This document shows positions 1 through 11,344 of a stretch of 64,000 bases of DNA, piece by piece (the stretch's first letter is position 1; every line of letters starts with the position of its first letter). The position numbers and the translations under genes are program-made. Below the pieces are notes generated by a model that saw nothing but the letters and a program-made list of their open reading frames with translations, had not been told where the DNA came from and did no database searches. Source of the stretch: Salvator merianae (Eukaryota > Chordata > Lepidosauria > Squamata > Teiidae); NCBI GenBank assembly GCA_003586115.2, contig QVOM02000057.1:1-64000 (forward strand). The letters run 5' to 3'.

Positions 1-1180
1 CCCCCCGTTTTGTACATCTCTACTCCATGCAGCTGAAATAGCAGCACGTCAAGCAACAACTTAGGGAAATCTGAGGGGGATATTTTTTAAAAAAGGCATA
101 TGGATTCTATTTTTCCTGTAACTGAAACAGCAAGGTTGTGTGAAGGGAGAAGCAGACAATGTTTTCTCACGGTGTATTACTGATGAAGGTTATATTTTGG
201 GCAGATACCAGCTTACAGTCATGATACGCTGTTCGACAGAACCGCAGATTACCAGGTAAAGGTGCTACTCAGCAGAAGACGCATCTCTAGATGTTCAGCT
301 AAAACACACAGTTGTGACCTGTGGCTAATTATTGTTTGCCAAGTGGGCTGACCGCTGGTAGCTCCAACAAACCATTTTGACCTGATCAAAGTTATGATTT
401 GGTGGGACTCCAAGTTAGGATGCAAGGCTAAGTCAGATGCTTTTGAATAATGCTCATCCAATTTCAGATCGCGGATGGGAAGTTTGCGGCTACTCCAGAT
501 ACTGTTAGGTTCAGTTTCCCACCACTACCCCTGGTCCTTGGCTACCCTGGCAGGGGATGATGGGAAATGAAGTCCAATAACTGAAAAATCCCCGCCTTCG
601 TAGGTTGCTTTATTCTGTATTCTTTTAATTCGTATCCTGCCCTTAGCTTAGCAATAATGAAGAGAAGACGAGGCACAAGGGAGACGTTTTAGGATGCAAA
701 GACCTGAGTTTCTAAAGAATCGTGACAAGGAAATTATTTGCCTCCAGCTCAGAACAAGCCAGACGAACGCTGCAGTGTGAGAACAGGCCAGGCTTTTCCT
801 CTGCAGAAGATGACTTGGAAGCCAAAGAGGGGACATTTCCCATCACATCACTGCAAGAAAGGCTTTGTGGGTGATGCTGCCACTATCAACTGTTTAAGGA
901 AGAAGAGCATGGAAGACGGCCTGCTATTCCACTGTACACCTTCAGACGTATAGTAAAGACACACTGCTTTTCTCTACCCTTTGGCTGAAGAGCTAGCTTG
1001 CCCTCCCAATTCACGAGTCGTTAGCTGTGGTTTTAATAAACTGAATTTCAAATGTATATTTTGGTTTTATTGTAATCCACCTGAGACTTCAAGGTATAGG
1101 GCAGAATAGAAATGCAGATTAACTAATACAGCTTTGAGCTCAAAGTCTTCAATCTGTCTTATCATTTCCCTCTCTGTTTG
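1..1180. other. BRMS1 intronic DNA (left edge)
   Basis: Searched for the next BRMS1 exon (expected SEKLLLYDTL-like residues) on the minus strand and found none. A LINE-like tail lies near 1050-1120. Confidence 0.5.
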
Positions 1181-1183
1181 TGG

Positions 1184-1184
1184 G

Positions 1185-1216
<32 letters not shown>

Positions 1217-1217
1217 G
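1184..1217. repeat. (GT)n microsatellite in BRMS1
   Basis: About sixteen GT units, starting about 20 bp past the donor of the fourth coding exon. Confidence 0.95.
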
Positions 1218-1239
1218 ACAGAGAGAGAGGAGTACAAAC

Positions 1240-3227
1240 CTCCAGGTGTTGTTGTGCACCTTGAAGCTCACAGCGGTGGCGATGGCGGATCACTTCCAGG
1301 CAGAAACCCCGGTAGATCCCTGTGAAAGGGCGAAGCATTAGCAGCGGAATGTATAAAGATGTTTCGAGTGTATAACGACCTAAGAGGAGCCCTGCTGGAT
1401 CAGGCCACGGCCCACCTAGTCCAGCATCCTGCCTCACACAGTGGCCCACGAATTGCTGGATCTGGGATCAGGGAGATGCTTCAATTCGAAGACCCTTTGG
1501 TTGCCTTTCCCCGGCCAGGCCGAGTCCGGGTGTTGCACTTACCGGCCACTTCGATTCGAATCTGCATGTTGTTCTGCAGGACGCTGAGGGGGTCCAGGTA
1601 CTCTGCCGCTTTCCCCGACATTACATCCTCCAGTTTCACCTTTACCTGGTTCAGCCGCTCCTTAAAAAGCCTGCAAGAGCAGCGGAGGATGCATTGATTT
1701 GGATTTCAGCTCCTTTTTTTATCAGCTAGAGCATCTATTAGCCACTCAGCCCTGGACAGTACCGACTGCACAGAAAATGATTTCTTTCACTACCCTAGTT
1801 TCCAAGTTGCAGACCCTTGAAGAATTTCCAAGCTGTTGTCCTTTATCCTCGAGGCTCGCCCCATCCTTGACATCACCTTGGTTCTTCTGTTCTCCCTCCT
1901 GGTCTCCATAGCAACTGCCACCAGATTGGCCCTACTCTCAAGGTACCAAAATCCCTGCCCTGCTTTGTGGCCTTGAGAGGCAGAGGCAGCTCTGATGATC
2001 CTGCTGTCTTTTGCTTCAAGCAGTGTGAAGCATAATCACAACAGCTCATAACTAGGCTCCACAGCTTGGGGGCCATCACCGAAAAAGGCATGTAGCCTTT
2101 TGTACAGTACTTTGCCTCTAGGAACTAGCAAACACTAAGAGATCCCAGAAATAGGGGGCAGAGCAGAAAAAAAGTTGGGGGCAGAGCAGAAAAAAAGTGC
2201 TTATTGCAAACACTTTTCATGTGGGTGAAAATGACCCATTAGGTTTTCTTCACGACTGCAAATTATCACTACTAATGAGGAGCACTCACAATACGCCCCT
2301 TGTGAAAACAGGCAGCTTTGAAGTTCCAAGGGAAAAGTGTATTTTGTTCAGTATTCCACCATTTATTTGAATTAACGTTAAAATATTACTTGTAGCTATT
2401 TTGCCCTCATATTTACACAACCATTTGACTATAATTTTTTTTGTTGTGGTGTCACCTCTTGAACTGGCTGAAGACACGGCAACCAACTTCTCACCCGATC
2501 TAGAAAATGAAAGACTCTTGAAACATTGAAGAGCCAAAAGGGAGTAATTTCTGGGTTAAGCTGTTAAAAACGTAGGCCTGATTCTGCAGTGAGATATGTT
2601 GCTTTTGGTAAACAATGGGAATCTTGCTTTCAGCTTGCGTAATTGTTATTCTGAGGAATTTCAAGCTTTTCTGCCTTTGTAACAACCGGCTACCTTCAGG
2701 GAAACAATGAAAATTTGGCCAGATCCATGGTTCAGAGTAGGGGAAAGGGTTCCCCGTGCTGCAGGGCAGGATGAAAATTTAAGAACCCAGTGACAATATG
2801 CAGCTCCTGGGAGAACAGCAGTGACTCACTTTTCTTTGATTTCACAGAACTCCCTTTCCAAATCCATCATCTCGTCCAGGCACTCCGACCGCCTTCGCTC
2901 GCAGTCCGCCTCGTCCATTTCTGCAAAAAACAAGGACAGAGAAGAGGTCCCAAAGGCTCATCTTGGCAGAACAGTCTCCAGCTGTTGATGAACTACAATC
3001 CTCATCACTTCCTACCACTGGCTACTGCAAGTTAGCAACATCTGGAAAGATCCCAGCTGCATCACCCTTCGCCCCAAGGAAGGAATCGGAGGCCACTAAC
3101 CTGAACTTTCCTCCTCCGACTCTGACTGGCTGGGACTACGTTCGTCTTCGCTCTCTTCTTCCCCGTTCATCTCCGCAGCAGAATCTCCTTCTGCCTCCAT
3201 CTCTTTGGGCAGTGGTTGTACTGGCAT
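1240..3227 (-). CDS. BRMS1: BRMS1, 5' coding exons only (runs off the left edge)
   Basis: Breast cancer metastasis suppressor 1, a coiled-coil nuclear subunit of the SIN3-HDAC co-repressor complex. Four coding exons read on the minus strand: 3101-3227 (start [20 protein letters not shown], then an acidic Ser/Glu stretch), 2830-2920 ([20 protein letters not shown]), 1543-1670 ([17 protein letters not shown], then the [20 protein letters not shown] segment) and 1240-1319 ([20 protein letters not shown]). All junctions have GT/AG and phases agree (codons split E, K and G). The order matches the first half of vertebrate BRMS1 of about 246 residues. The N-terminus fits BRMS1 rather than BRMS1L. 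The rest of the coiled coil, nuclear localisation signal and C-terminus were not found in 1-1239 and should lie to the left. A TGCAG acceptor just before the ATG implies an untranslated first exon upstream, probably near 4.7-5.05 kb. Confidence 0.93.
1374..1450 (+). repeat. CR1-like LINE tail, short copy in a BRMS1 intron
   Basis: CTAAGAGGAGCCCTGCTGGAT through CCAGCATCCTGCCTCACACAG; truncated after about 75 bp. Confidence 0.65.
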
Positions 3228-3330
3228 GGTGTTCTGCAGGGACAGAGCATCGGGTGAGGAAACAGCTAGGAGGAATGACAGGCACCGGAAGACCCAGCTC
3301 ACCGCATAAGGGGTGGTCACAGCAATCGGC

Positions 3331-3665
3331 CTGGATGGCTTTAAGTAAGGTTTGGACAGATTCATGGAGGTCAGATGTATCAGTGGCTACTAGAATGGAT
3401 GCCCAGGTACTGCCTCCAGGTTGGAGAGACAGCAGGAGGCCTCTAAAGGCCATTTGCAGGGAGTGGAGAGCAGGGGAAGTTTTGTCTTTGTCTTCTGCTT
3501 GAGATGACCAGAAACAATTGGTGGGACACTGTGGGAGACAGGGTGGTGGGCTAGGTAGTCCATGACCTGATCCAGCAGGGCTCCTCTTAGCTTCTTATAG
3601 GCAAATTCGTGGAGGACAGATGTACCAGTGGCTACTAGAATAGATGCCTAAGGTCCTGCCTCCAT
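3331..3665 (-). repeat. CR1-like LINE tail, two fragments
   Basis: GGCTTTAAGTAAGGTTTGGAC to CAGCAGGGCTCCTCTTAGC, then a second partial unit from 3601 (GTGGAGGACAGATGTACCAG). It lies immediately upstream of the BRMS1 ATG exon. Confidence 0.7.
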
Positions 3666-4699
3666 GCAGGAATAGCTCTGTCTCTGCTGAAAATCCTAGT
3701 ACCTGCAGAGAGTAAGAGCCCATCTATACCTAAATTTTAAACCAGCTTCAGACCACCTTTGGGGAAAACACACTAGCAATGTGACTAGTCAAGTTTCTTA
3801 CCACATTATTGAACCCAAAGGTGGGTTTTCTGAGCTAAAAAATGCTAAAAGAAAACAGTTTGTCATTTGGTCTGAAAGTGGACTGAAGCTGGATTAAAAT
3901 GTAGATGTAGACATGTCCCGAAAAAGCCACTGAGCTGGTGGGATTTTTGTCAGGACCTCTGGAAGCAAAAGGCAAACCTTTGGGCCCTCCGGCTGGCTGC
4001 TGAGCTTGGTGGTTCTTTATGGCACTTTACCAACTGTCCACTTCACCCTGTTATCCCCCATCTCTGAACACAGCCAGAGAGAGACAGAGAAACGCTTAAA
4101 TTTCACATCAGTTGTTTCTCTCTTGCTTAGCAGCTATATTTCCCCAGCAAATGTAATGGGCCAGCGGCTGCTGTTCAGCTTTTAGGGACGAAGTGGTTGC
4201 AGGGTTCAACTTGGTTATTCTACTTTGTTGTTGTCACCTTTTGATTGGGTCGTTTTATCTCATTTGTAAGTTTTATGGTTCTGTTTTGTACACCGTCCTG
4301 AGACTGCAGGAAAAGACAGTATAGAAATCCTGTGCAAACGAATAAACAATTGAACAGAAAAAGTTCAATTCAGACCCCACTGCATTCAAAGCCCCCCGCA
4401 TTATAATGGTCTTTCCCACCACCAAGAAGAAAGGGACCAATACATTCAATTCTCATCCCCCCGAAGCTTGAGTGGACTAGTCCATGTCCCCAGTGAATTG
4501 CACGGGGGAATAAACCACCGGGAACCTCAACGAGGGGGAGAAAGACAAAGTGCTTTCTTCGACACCACTTGAACTCAGCAGAAAGCAAGCCATGGTCAGA
4601 CTTCTTCATGCACCCCCGCCCTTGTGCTACAATGGGCCGGCCCATAGCTCTCCTCCGCCTCGCAAAGTGGGGAGCGCTGTGGACGGGACCATCATAGCC

Positions 4700-5050
4700 C
4701 AGAAAAAAGGGGTGGATAGTGGGGAAAGCGGCCGGACCCCTAATTACCTGGTGGGTGTGGCTGAGAAAAGCGCAAACCCCTCTCGAGCTCCTATTCAGCA
4801 ATCGGAAGTCGTCTCCCTCTGGCCCCGCCCACCAGAGATAGCCAATCACCGTCGCCTTCACGGGGTTGGGGGTGCCGTGTCAGGCTCAGAGGCGGCACTA
4901 TCTATGATCTCTTGCGTCGCCCCCAGAGTACGTAAAGGCGTGTGCATGGGGCATGATGGGAACAAGGAAGTGATGGGAGTGGTTAGGAGGCTGGTTGCCA
5001 CGGCAACCAGTGTCAGTTTTCCCTCTGGTATGCGAACTGATGACTGTAAA
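4700..5050 (-). promoter_or_regulatory. Probable BRMS1 promoter / untranslated exon 1 region with RFX X-box
   Basis: GC-richer stretch upstream of the BRMS1 coding exons, where the predicted untranslated first exon should start. It holds an inverted repeat at 4991-5010 (CTGGTTGCCACGGCAACCAG) that fits the RFX-family X-box (GTTGCC-N2-GGCAAC). The TSS is not determined from sequence. Confidence 0.4.
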
Positions 5051-5154
5051 ATAAAAAGTTGCAAAAAGTTGCATCTACTCTTTCACCTGCTCACATCTCA
5101 TGTCCCAAACCATGCAAGCTGCTGCTTGCTGACCATCACCTCAAGGGAGAAATC

Positions 5155-5405
5155 AGGATTATTTTATTTATTTATAATAAATAAATAAAAGGGTTACAGC
5201 AATAAAAACAAAACATAAAATTAACAGTGCCCGAAAGAGGAGAAGGGAACCTGTTTCCTCAGCCAAAGGCCAGGGTAAATAGGTGCGTATTCACTGCTCT
5301 CCTGAACATCCGAAGTGAAGTTGCCTGGCGTGCCTCACAGGGGAGACTATTCCATAGTCTGGGGGCCACCACGGAGAAGACCCAAGACAGTTTCATAAAG
5401 TTGAA
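5155..5405. repeat. L2/CR1-like LINE 3'-end fragment
   Basis: An AT-rich simple tail (AATAAATAAATAAA around 5175) is followed by 'GGGGGCCACCACGGAGAAG', a phrase that recurs near 19625, 21180, 46805 and 54645. The recurrence shows a dispersed repeat; assignment to the L2/CR1 group is from general familiarity. Confidence 0.5.
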
Positions 5406-6789
5406 AATTGCGCAGAAGAGCATGGAATGAGCGAATGTCAGGAAAGTTTCTTCTTGTTGTTCCTAAGTGTTCCTAAGTCATGTTGCAGTCCTAGTATGTG
5501 CGTGCTGTCCACTTCAGTCTGTTTTCTTGCAGCTCTTCCAAAGATATTCTAGAAGTCTCTTTGAACCTATCTACGTTCCTTTCCTGTCTTTCCTTCAACT
5601 TTGCCAAGCATAACCATTTTTCATAACCCTTTCCTCAGTTCACTAATCTTCAGCAAAATAAATCAGTTGATGGCAAGCTATCTCAGTTGGCTTCCATCAA
5701 TGCATACCCTACCACCATTTTGAGTAACAATGACTCCAAACCCATTTTCTTGATGGACCCAGAGATTTTTGACAAGTACAAAACTGATGAGACTAATTCC
5801 ATTTCGATCCATGCCCTTCAGTTTAATTTATTAATGGACTGTAATCGTCAGGTATGGAAATAAATTAAGCTCTTTCCCCCCAGCTTTTGGAGGTTTCTGT
5901 CAGTATATATTTTCCATTATACAGGAAAAAACAAAACAAAAAAAACCCAAACAGCAATTACTATTTAAGAAGCAACATTAGGTACAGAAACAGAGACCTG
6001 TTTCTTTGCTTCAAACCACCAGATCTCCTTTTCTAGAGTTTTTTAACCAAATGACAAACCTTGTTGTACTTCATGATGGTTGTACAACACCGGAACTTAT
6101 TCCACAAATAATTTCTTACTTCAGAAATGCCAAGCAGGGAAAAATTCACTGCTAGGGACACACACATACACAAACACTTCAGATATCTGTATATATTAGA
6201 AACTGAGAAACGGGAGAGCAAGTCAAGCTTGCAGGTCAGTCACTGTGAGAACTAGCTGGGCCACGGGTCAAATCCAGCAGGGCATTTCTTACATTCTTAT
6301 TTTCTTAAAAATGCTTTGACTCAGAGGTGGGCCAAGATAACCTAGCTTTGTTCAGTATCATTCATTGTCTTTTAAAAATGCTTGAACATCTGATGTTTAG
6401 TTCTTGACATTTGGAGAGTCCTTTTTAAGGCGGATAGGTGAGTGGGTGGATGCTAATATTTTCAATTCAGTCAACTGGGATATTCCCTAATTTGTCCCTG
6501 ATGAACCGTCCAAGACAGTGGCAGTCAGCGTGCAGGTCACAGCTACCACCCCTGGTTCGAGGTTCGACCCCCATAAGCAGGTTTCCCAAAATAAATCAGA
6601 AATATTCATAGCAGCAACAAACGCCCTTGTGGCCAAGGGGTCGGCTAACCACAGTGATCTTTCCCCCACCTCTGTGGTTAGCAGGAGAGTGGTTCTCGCC
6701 CTGAGTTCAGTGTTGAGGCAGTGTGCAATGCTGGGTCCCCCAAAGTCCGAGAGAGGTCCCCCTTCGCCCCCGCAAAGGTCGGTAGGAAG
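5406..6789. other. B4GAT1 3' side and intergenic DNA, no clear gene
   Basis: No open frame here resembles a protein family. The part next to 6790 should be B4GAT1 3' UTR on the minus strand. A stretch near 6480-6700 has SINE-like wording but no head or tail I could define. Confidence 0.4.
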
Positions 6790-8207
6790 TCAGCACCGTC
6801 GCGGCGAGCCGGGATATCGGATCTTGAGCTCCTGCTTGAACTGCCGGAAGAGCAGCTTGTTCCGCTGGTTTTCGGCGTCCTTTTGCGCGTGGAACTCACC
6901 TGCCACCTTGAAGCCCTTGTGGACGAGGAAGGCGTTGCTGAGCACGGAGAAACGGTAGCCGGCCACGTGGAGCTCGCAGGCCTGGAAGAAAGGAAAAGCG
7001 TTACCTCAACAGAGGACGAACGCTGTGCCTCCCACCTGAGAAATTAAAACAGAACTTCCCAAGAAAAATGTACGTACGCACACCCCACAACGCTCCTCAA
7101 AGACAAAGACAGAGCAACTGTAGCCTTCCAGACCCTGGTTAGCCCCAGCGTTGAAAATCACAGAACCCAAGGATCCATAAGTTGCAAGGTGCCATGGAGA
7201 CCATCCAGTCCAACCCCCCTCTGATCGGTGCAAGAACTTGCTGTTTCACGTTGCCCACTGTGACAGGGGCCAGAGCTCCTCCTATCACCACAGGTGCCAC
7301 AGGTCGCTCTCACCCTTGGCACAAGAATCCCCCCCCCCCGCCCCCAGCAGCGCCTCCCGATTCCGATTCAAGCGCAACCGAGGCCCCGTTCCATCCAGCA
7401 CCGGGACAGCTACCTGACTGATGCGGTTGAAGCCGTATTGCTTGAAGCGCTCGTCGAAGGGAGGCACGGAGCTAGCACCGACGTAGAAAGGTTCCCAGGG
7501 GTCGCGCCACTCCACCTCGTAGGCGACGTGCAGCGGGGAGCCCGCCGGGAGGTTCAGCCAGCGGGAGTAGTTGGTGGGCGCCTGGCAGCGCGGGCAGAGC
7601 TCCTCGTAGAAGGGCCGGATCTCGCCCACCTGGTACAGCTGCAGCAGCTCCGCCTTGGTGCCCGGGATGCGCCGCGCGTGCCGGATCTCGAAGGCCGGCG
7701 CCACGAACACCGCGGGCGCGCCGCCGCCGTCGTCGGCCGGCCGGGGCAGGGCCAGGAAGGCCTCCCGCAGCCCCTCGCTGGGCACCATGTCCACGTCCAC
7801 CGCCAGCACCCAGTGCCCGCCGGCGGCGGCGCGGGCCACGTTGCGCAGCAGGTTGTTGGGGTAGGAGGCGTTGGCGCCGTCCAGCGCGTAGTTGCGCCGG
7901 CCGGCCGCCAGCCGCGCCAGCTTGGCGAAGACGTCGCCGCAGCCCTGCAGGCGCGAGAACTCGCCGCGGTCGCCCAGCTCGGGGAAGGCGGCCGCCTGCC
8001 CCGCCGGGCACACCAGGTGCAGGCGCATCAGCTGGCGCACGGGCGCGCAGAGGGCGGCCAGCGCGTAGACCAGCGCCGTGGCCAGGCGCACCTCGGAGAA
8101 GCCCGGCGCGAAGAGCGCCAGCGACAGCGGGCCGCGCCAGCGCTCCAGCAGCGCCTGCGCGTGGTGCAGGTTGCCCAGGCTGGTGTGGGTGGCCAGCACC
8201 ACGTCGC

Positions 8208-8238
<31 letters not shown>

Positions 8239-8514
8239 CCAGGCGCCGCGCAGCATGTCGCGGTAGACGCGGTACTGCCCGCTGGCGTCCAGCAGCCCGC
8301 CGCCGGCCAGCGCGCGCTTCAGCTGCTCCTTGTGCCCGTCGCGGGCGCGCGGCGCGGGCGGCGCGGGCGGCGCCCGCCCCCCGCGGAAGAGCTCGGCGTA
8401 GCGCGAGCGCTGCTCCTGCCCGTGCAGGCTGGAGAGCAGCGCTAGGTAGAGGAGCTGCAAGCCGGCCGCCAGCGCCAGGGCGCCCACCAGCAGCTGGAAG
8501 TACGAGCAGGGCAT
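6790..8514 (-). CDS. B4GAT1: B4GAT1, beta-1,4-glucuronyltransferase 1
   Basis: Type II Golgi glycosyltransferase that adds glucuronic acid to the xylose primer of alpha-dystroglycan, which LARGE then extends to matriglycan. Two coding exons: 7414-8514 (367 codons, ends NRISQ before a GTAGCT donor) and 6790-6981 (63 codons plus TGA, starts [16 protein letters not shown] after TTCCAG). Total 430 residues against about 415 in mammals. Visible: signal anchor at residues 5-28, DxD metal-binding motif in [10 protein letters not shown] (about 240-248), N-glycosylation sequons NAS (about 215) and NYS (about 315), family signatures QLYQVGE and DPWEPFYV, and C-terminus RYPGSPRRC. Exon 1 is extremely GC-rich and has a small Gly-Ala expansion near residues 93-101 from a hexanucleotide repeat at 8213-8240. 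The start at 8514 is the first ATG before the signal anchor. Confidence 0.96.
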
Positions 8515-8900
8515 GGGCGCGGGGGGCCGGGCGGGGGGCGGCGGCGGCGGCGGGGAAGGGGCACCTGGAGGCCGCCTCCCCGCGCTGTGCCAAGCCGCAT
8601 GAGCGCAAGCCGAAAGGCAAAGGAGTCACGCCGCCTCCATCTCTCTTCGCAACGGGCTCCTTGCGCGCGCGCTCGCCTCGCTCCTGCTTGCGCCTTTGGA
8701 AACAGCTTCAGTCAGGTGGGAGGGTTAGGAAAAGGCGGCGCGGGGTGGGGGGGGCCGCAGTCCTTTCCCTCCCCAGCAGCGCCGCCTGCAGAGCCGGAGG
8801 ACCCACTGCAAAAAAACACAGAACGGGCTCGAGGACGGGGCGGGGGGGGCAATTCAAAGCCACCCGCCGTTTCTTGAACGCCCCCTTCTCCGCCCCGCAG
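7420..8900. promoter_or_regulatory. CpG-rich region over B4GAT1 exon 1 and upstream flank
   Basis: Continuous CpG-rich sequence covers the first coding exon and runs about 350 bp past the ATG, with GGCGG-type runs at 8520-8560. This is the usual look of a CpG-island promoter on the minus strand. No TATA box is seen. Confidence 0.55.
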
Positions 8901-9205
8901 CAGAAAAGAAAAATATATGTATTTAAAAAAAAAAAAAAAACCTGTGCGTTTTCCTTTTGTTTGCTGGAGGCTCTGCTTGTATACCAATCGAAGAGATTTC
9001 TGCAACAACAACAAAAAAATAGGAAGGGGACTGGAAATTCGGGGGTGGGTGTGTGGAGCAAGGGGCAGCAGGATCCAGGGTCTCTGGGGATGCCGCTGCG
9101 TGGAACGGGAGAGGGTGCAAAGAGGCAAAAAAATGGCTGGCAGGGAAATGAAAGGGATTCCAAACAACCGCAGAGCAGGCAGCGGAAAAAGAGCTCCAGC
9201 CGCCA

Positions 9206-9287
9206 GACGAGGTGGCCGAGTGGTTAAGGCGATGGACTGCTAATCCATTGTGCTCTGCACGCGTGGGTTCGAATCCCACCCTCGTCG
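9206..9287 (+). tRNA. tRNA-Ser (anticodon GCT)
   Basis: An 82-nt cloverleaf. Acceptor arms GACGAGG and CCTCGTC pair over 7 bp with discriminator G. The D arm contains the A box TGGCCGAGTGGTTAAGGC. The 5-bp anticodon stem ATGGA/TCCAT encloses loop CTGCTAA with GCT at 9239-9241. A long variable arm, the serine hallmark, precedes the T arm GTGGGTTCGAATCCCAC, which holds the B box. A short T run at 9296-9299 gives a Pol III terminator. All stems look intact, so the gene is probably functional and not a pseudogene. It lies about 0.7 kb upstream of the B4GAT1 start, outside other genes. Confidence 0.96.
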
Positions 9288-9869
9288 CGCCCCCTTTTGA
9301 GTTCATGGGCGGGGTGGGGGAAGTGTTCCCTTTTCAGAATAGCAGGGTTGCTCCCCTGTCCCTTAAACGAGGGGGAAAAAAATTCCCTGGAGAGACTGCA
9401 GGAAGTCAAAAGCCGGGTTAGAGGATTACCTGTCTAAACCGGTGACGTTCCCATATTGCTAGGATTTCTCTGACATCCTGAAATCGAGCGCATCTGATGA
9501 AGGGGGCAGGCACTGTGCCCCACTCCAGAGCTTTTAAAAATTTACCTGCTTGCCAAGGGCAAGGTGGGATATAAGGTACATGGCAAATATAATGGGTCTT
9601 TGAGAGTTGCTGCAATTTTAGGACCAAAGAGGTGTAAGGATTTTTAGTGCAAGGGAGTTAGTGCAAGGGAGTTTAGTGCAAGGGTGTGCCACCAGGTTTG
9701 CACACGACCGAAGCCACATTTTAATTTTTATCGCTCTCGGCATTGTGATTCTGAATTTTGAAACTGGGCCCAACTATGTCTTGTTTTCACTCGTTTAACC
9801 AAAGTAAGGATGGGAAATAACCAAGCTCTTATTCATGTAGAGAAAAGGCAAATGACATTTTTAAAAAAC

Positions 9870-9875
9870 TTTATT
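9870..9875 (-). other. Candidate SLC29A2 polyadenylation signal
   Basis: AATAAA on the minus strand, about 1.47 kb past the SLC29A2 stop codon. The sequence in between has no other gene, so this could end a long 3' UTR that carries a SINE. Other sites are possible. Confidence 0.35.
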
Positions 9876-10548
9876 AGAGGAGGGATTATAATTCCTCCAG
9901 AGTTATAGCTATAATCAACACCGTACAAACAACAGCCCAATCTCCCAAAAAAGGAAAAAAATAAAAAGTTTGAGCAGAAAATCCTTTGAAAACAGATTAA
10001 AACATGATATTCTTTTTTTAAAAAAAAGACAATACACACTCTTCCAGCAAGCAGTTAAAACAGTTGTTATAAAAAACATTTTTTTTTAGTATTGCCCTTT
10101 GATCCTCATAAAGCTAACAGAAAACGGGTAAGAATTATGTAACAAGTCTGTGCGTGTTTTGAAATGCAACTAGTCGTTTAAGTAAGTAGCTGAAAAGGAG
10201 TTTTCCTGCCCACAAACATTTCCGACAGATGTCCGTGAAGAGTCTTAACTATGGCAATTCTTTGCCAGAGTTTTGACAAAAGCATATTTAAGAAAGTGGG
10301 GGATTTCCAATGACACATGTTTCAAGAGAACTAATGATTGGATAATTTAAATCCTCTGAACAGCTAGACACCCCCCCCCTGCAAAAAAAGAAGCTATGCT
10401 TTTCTTTCTTACTTTTAGGCCTAGCAAAATATGGTGTAACGTAAAGGAATAGCAATATTTGAGATAGATGAATGGTTAGCCCATTCATACATGCTTATTT
10501 GGGTGTGTGTGATGGGAATACATGTCCTGGCATTGCAAGAGCATCCAT

Positions 10549-10716
10549 TTTTTTTGTTGTTGGGTACTGCCAAATCATAGTCGACTCCTGGCAGATTACA
10601 TGTTTTCTTGGCAGGGATACAAGAAGTGGTTTGCCATTGCCTACTTCCAAGGAGAAACTGGGGATTGAACCGGCAGCCTTCTGCTTCTCAGGCAATTTGC
10701 TCTACCACTGAGCCAC
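10549..10716 (-). mobile_element. tRNA-derived SINE, copy 1
   Basis: Read on the minus strand it starts with a Pol III A box (GTGGCTCAGTGGTAGAGCA) and a B box (GGTTCAATCCCC), then runs into a body that also occurs at 29470-29640 ('GAAGTGGTTTGCCAT' in both). The shared body and tRNA-like head show a retroposed SINE family. It lies in the presumed SLC29A2 3' region. Confidence 0.75.
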
Positions 10717-11344
10717 AGAAGGCTGATTCTGGGTGAAGGTAGAGAGCAGGGAAGATACCAGGAGAACAAAAGATGGATTCTTTGACTGAGACCACAAACA
10801 TGTACAGAGTGCAAAAGCTCAGCAGCCAGTAAAATGTTTTAAATGGGCTTTCCCTTTGCTTCCTAAGCCTGGCTAAAAGACAGACTTGCTTAGTGGTAGC
10901 TAAATCCCTAAAAAAAACCCCAGTCCTTTGTTTCCTGGTAGCTCTACTATGGATTTCCCTGTTGTTATCTCCGTTGTCGCTGTCCAGCAGTACATCAACG
11001 TAACAGCCTCAGTCCGAAAGCGAATTGGAGAGGGAAAAGTGCAGACAGCACAAAGATCTCCCTGTTTTGTGCGTTGTCAGAAAGGCCGAAATGGAACTGT
11101 GACGTATCGGCCGCCCTCACTCCAGAAACCCAAGAGGTGGATCTTCTTCTAAAGTGCTCCTTCCTCGCCTTGAGAAATCAAGGTTTTTTTCTGAAAAGGT
11201 GTTCAAGTTCCTGGTAAAAGAGAAGGCTAATTGTGGAACCTCGACCCACGTGAAGACCGAAAAGCAGAATTCCCTTCTCAGAATTCCGAGAACTAGGAGC
11301 AGCCTCACGTGAATAACTTTTCCTGTGCTTTAGGATGGCGACCG

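Noticed and set aside
7294..8445. 383-codon plus-strand open frame opposite B4GAT1 exon 1
   Set aside because: Arg/Gly/Ala/Gln-rich low-complexity shadow of a very GC-rich exon; the minus-strand frame has the glycosyltransferase motifs.
7472..8629. 385-codon minus-strand open frame overlapping B4GAT1
   Set aside because: Wrong frame of the same exon; Ala/Arg/Gly-rich and no family motif.
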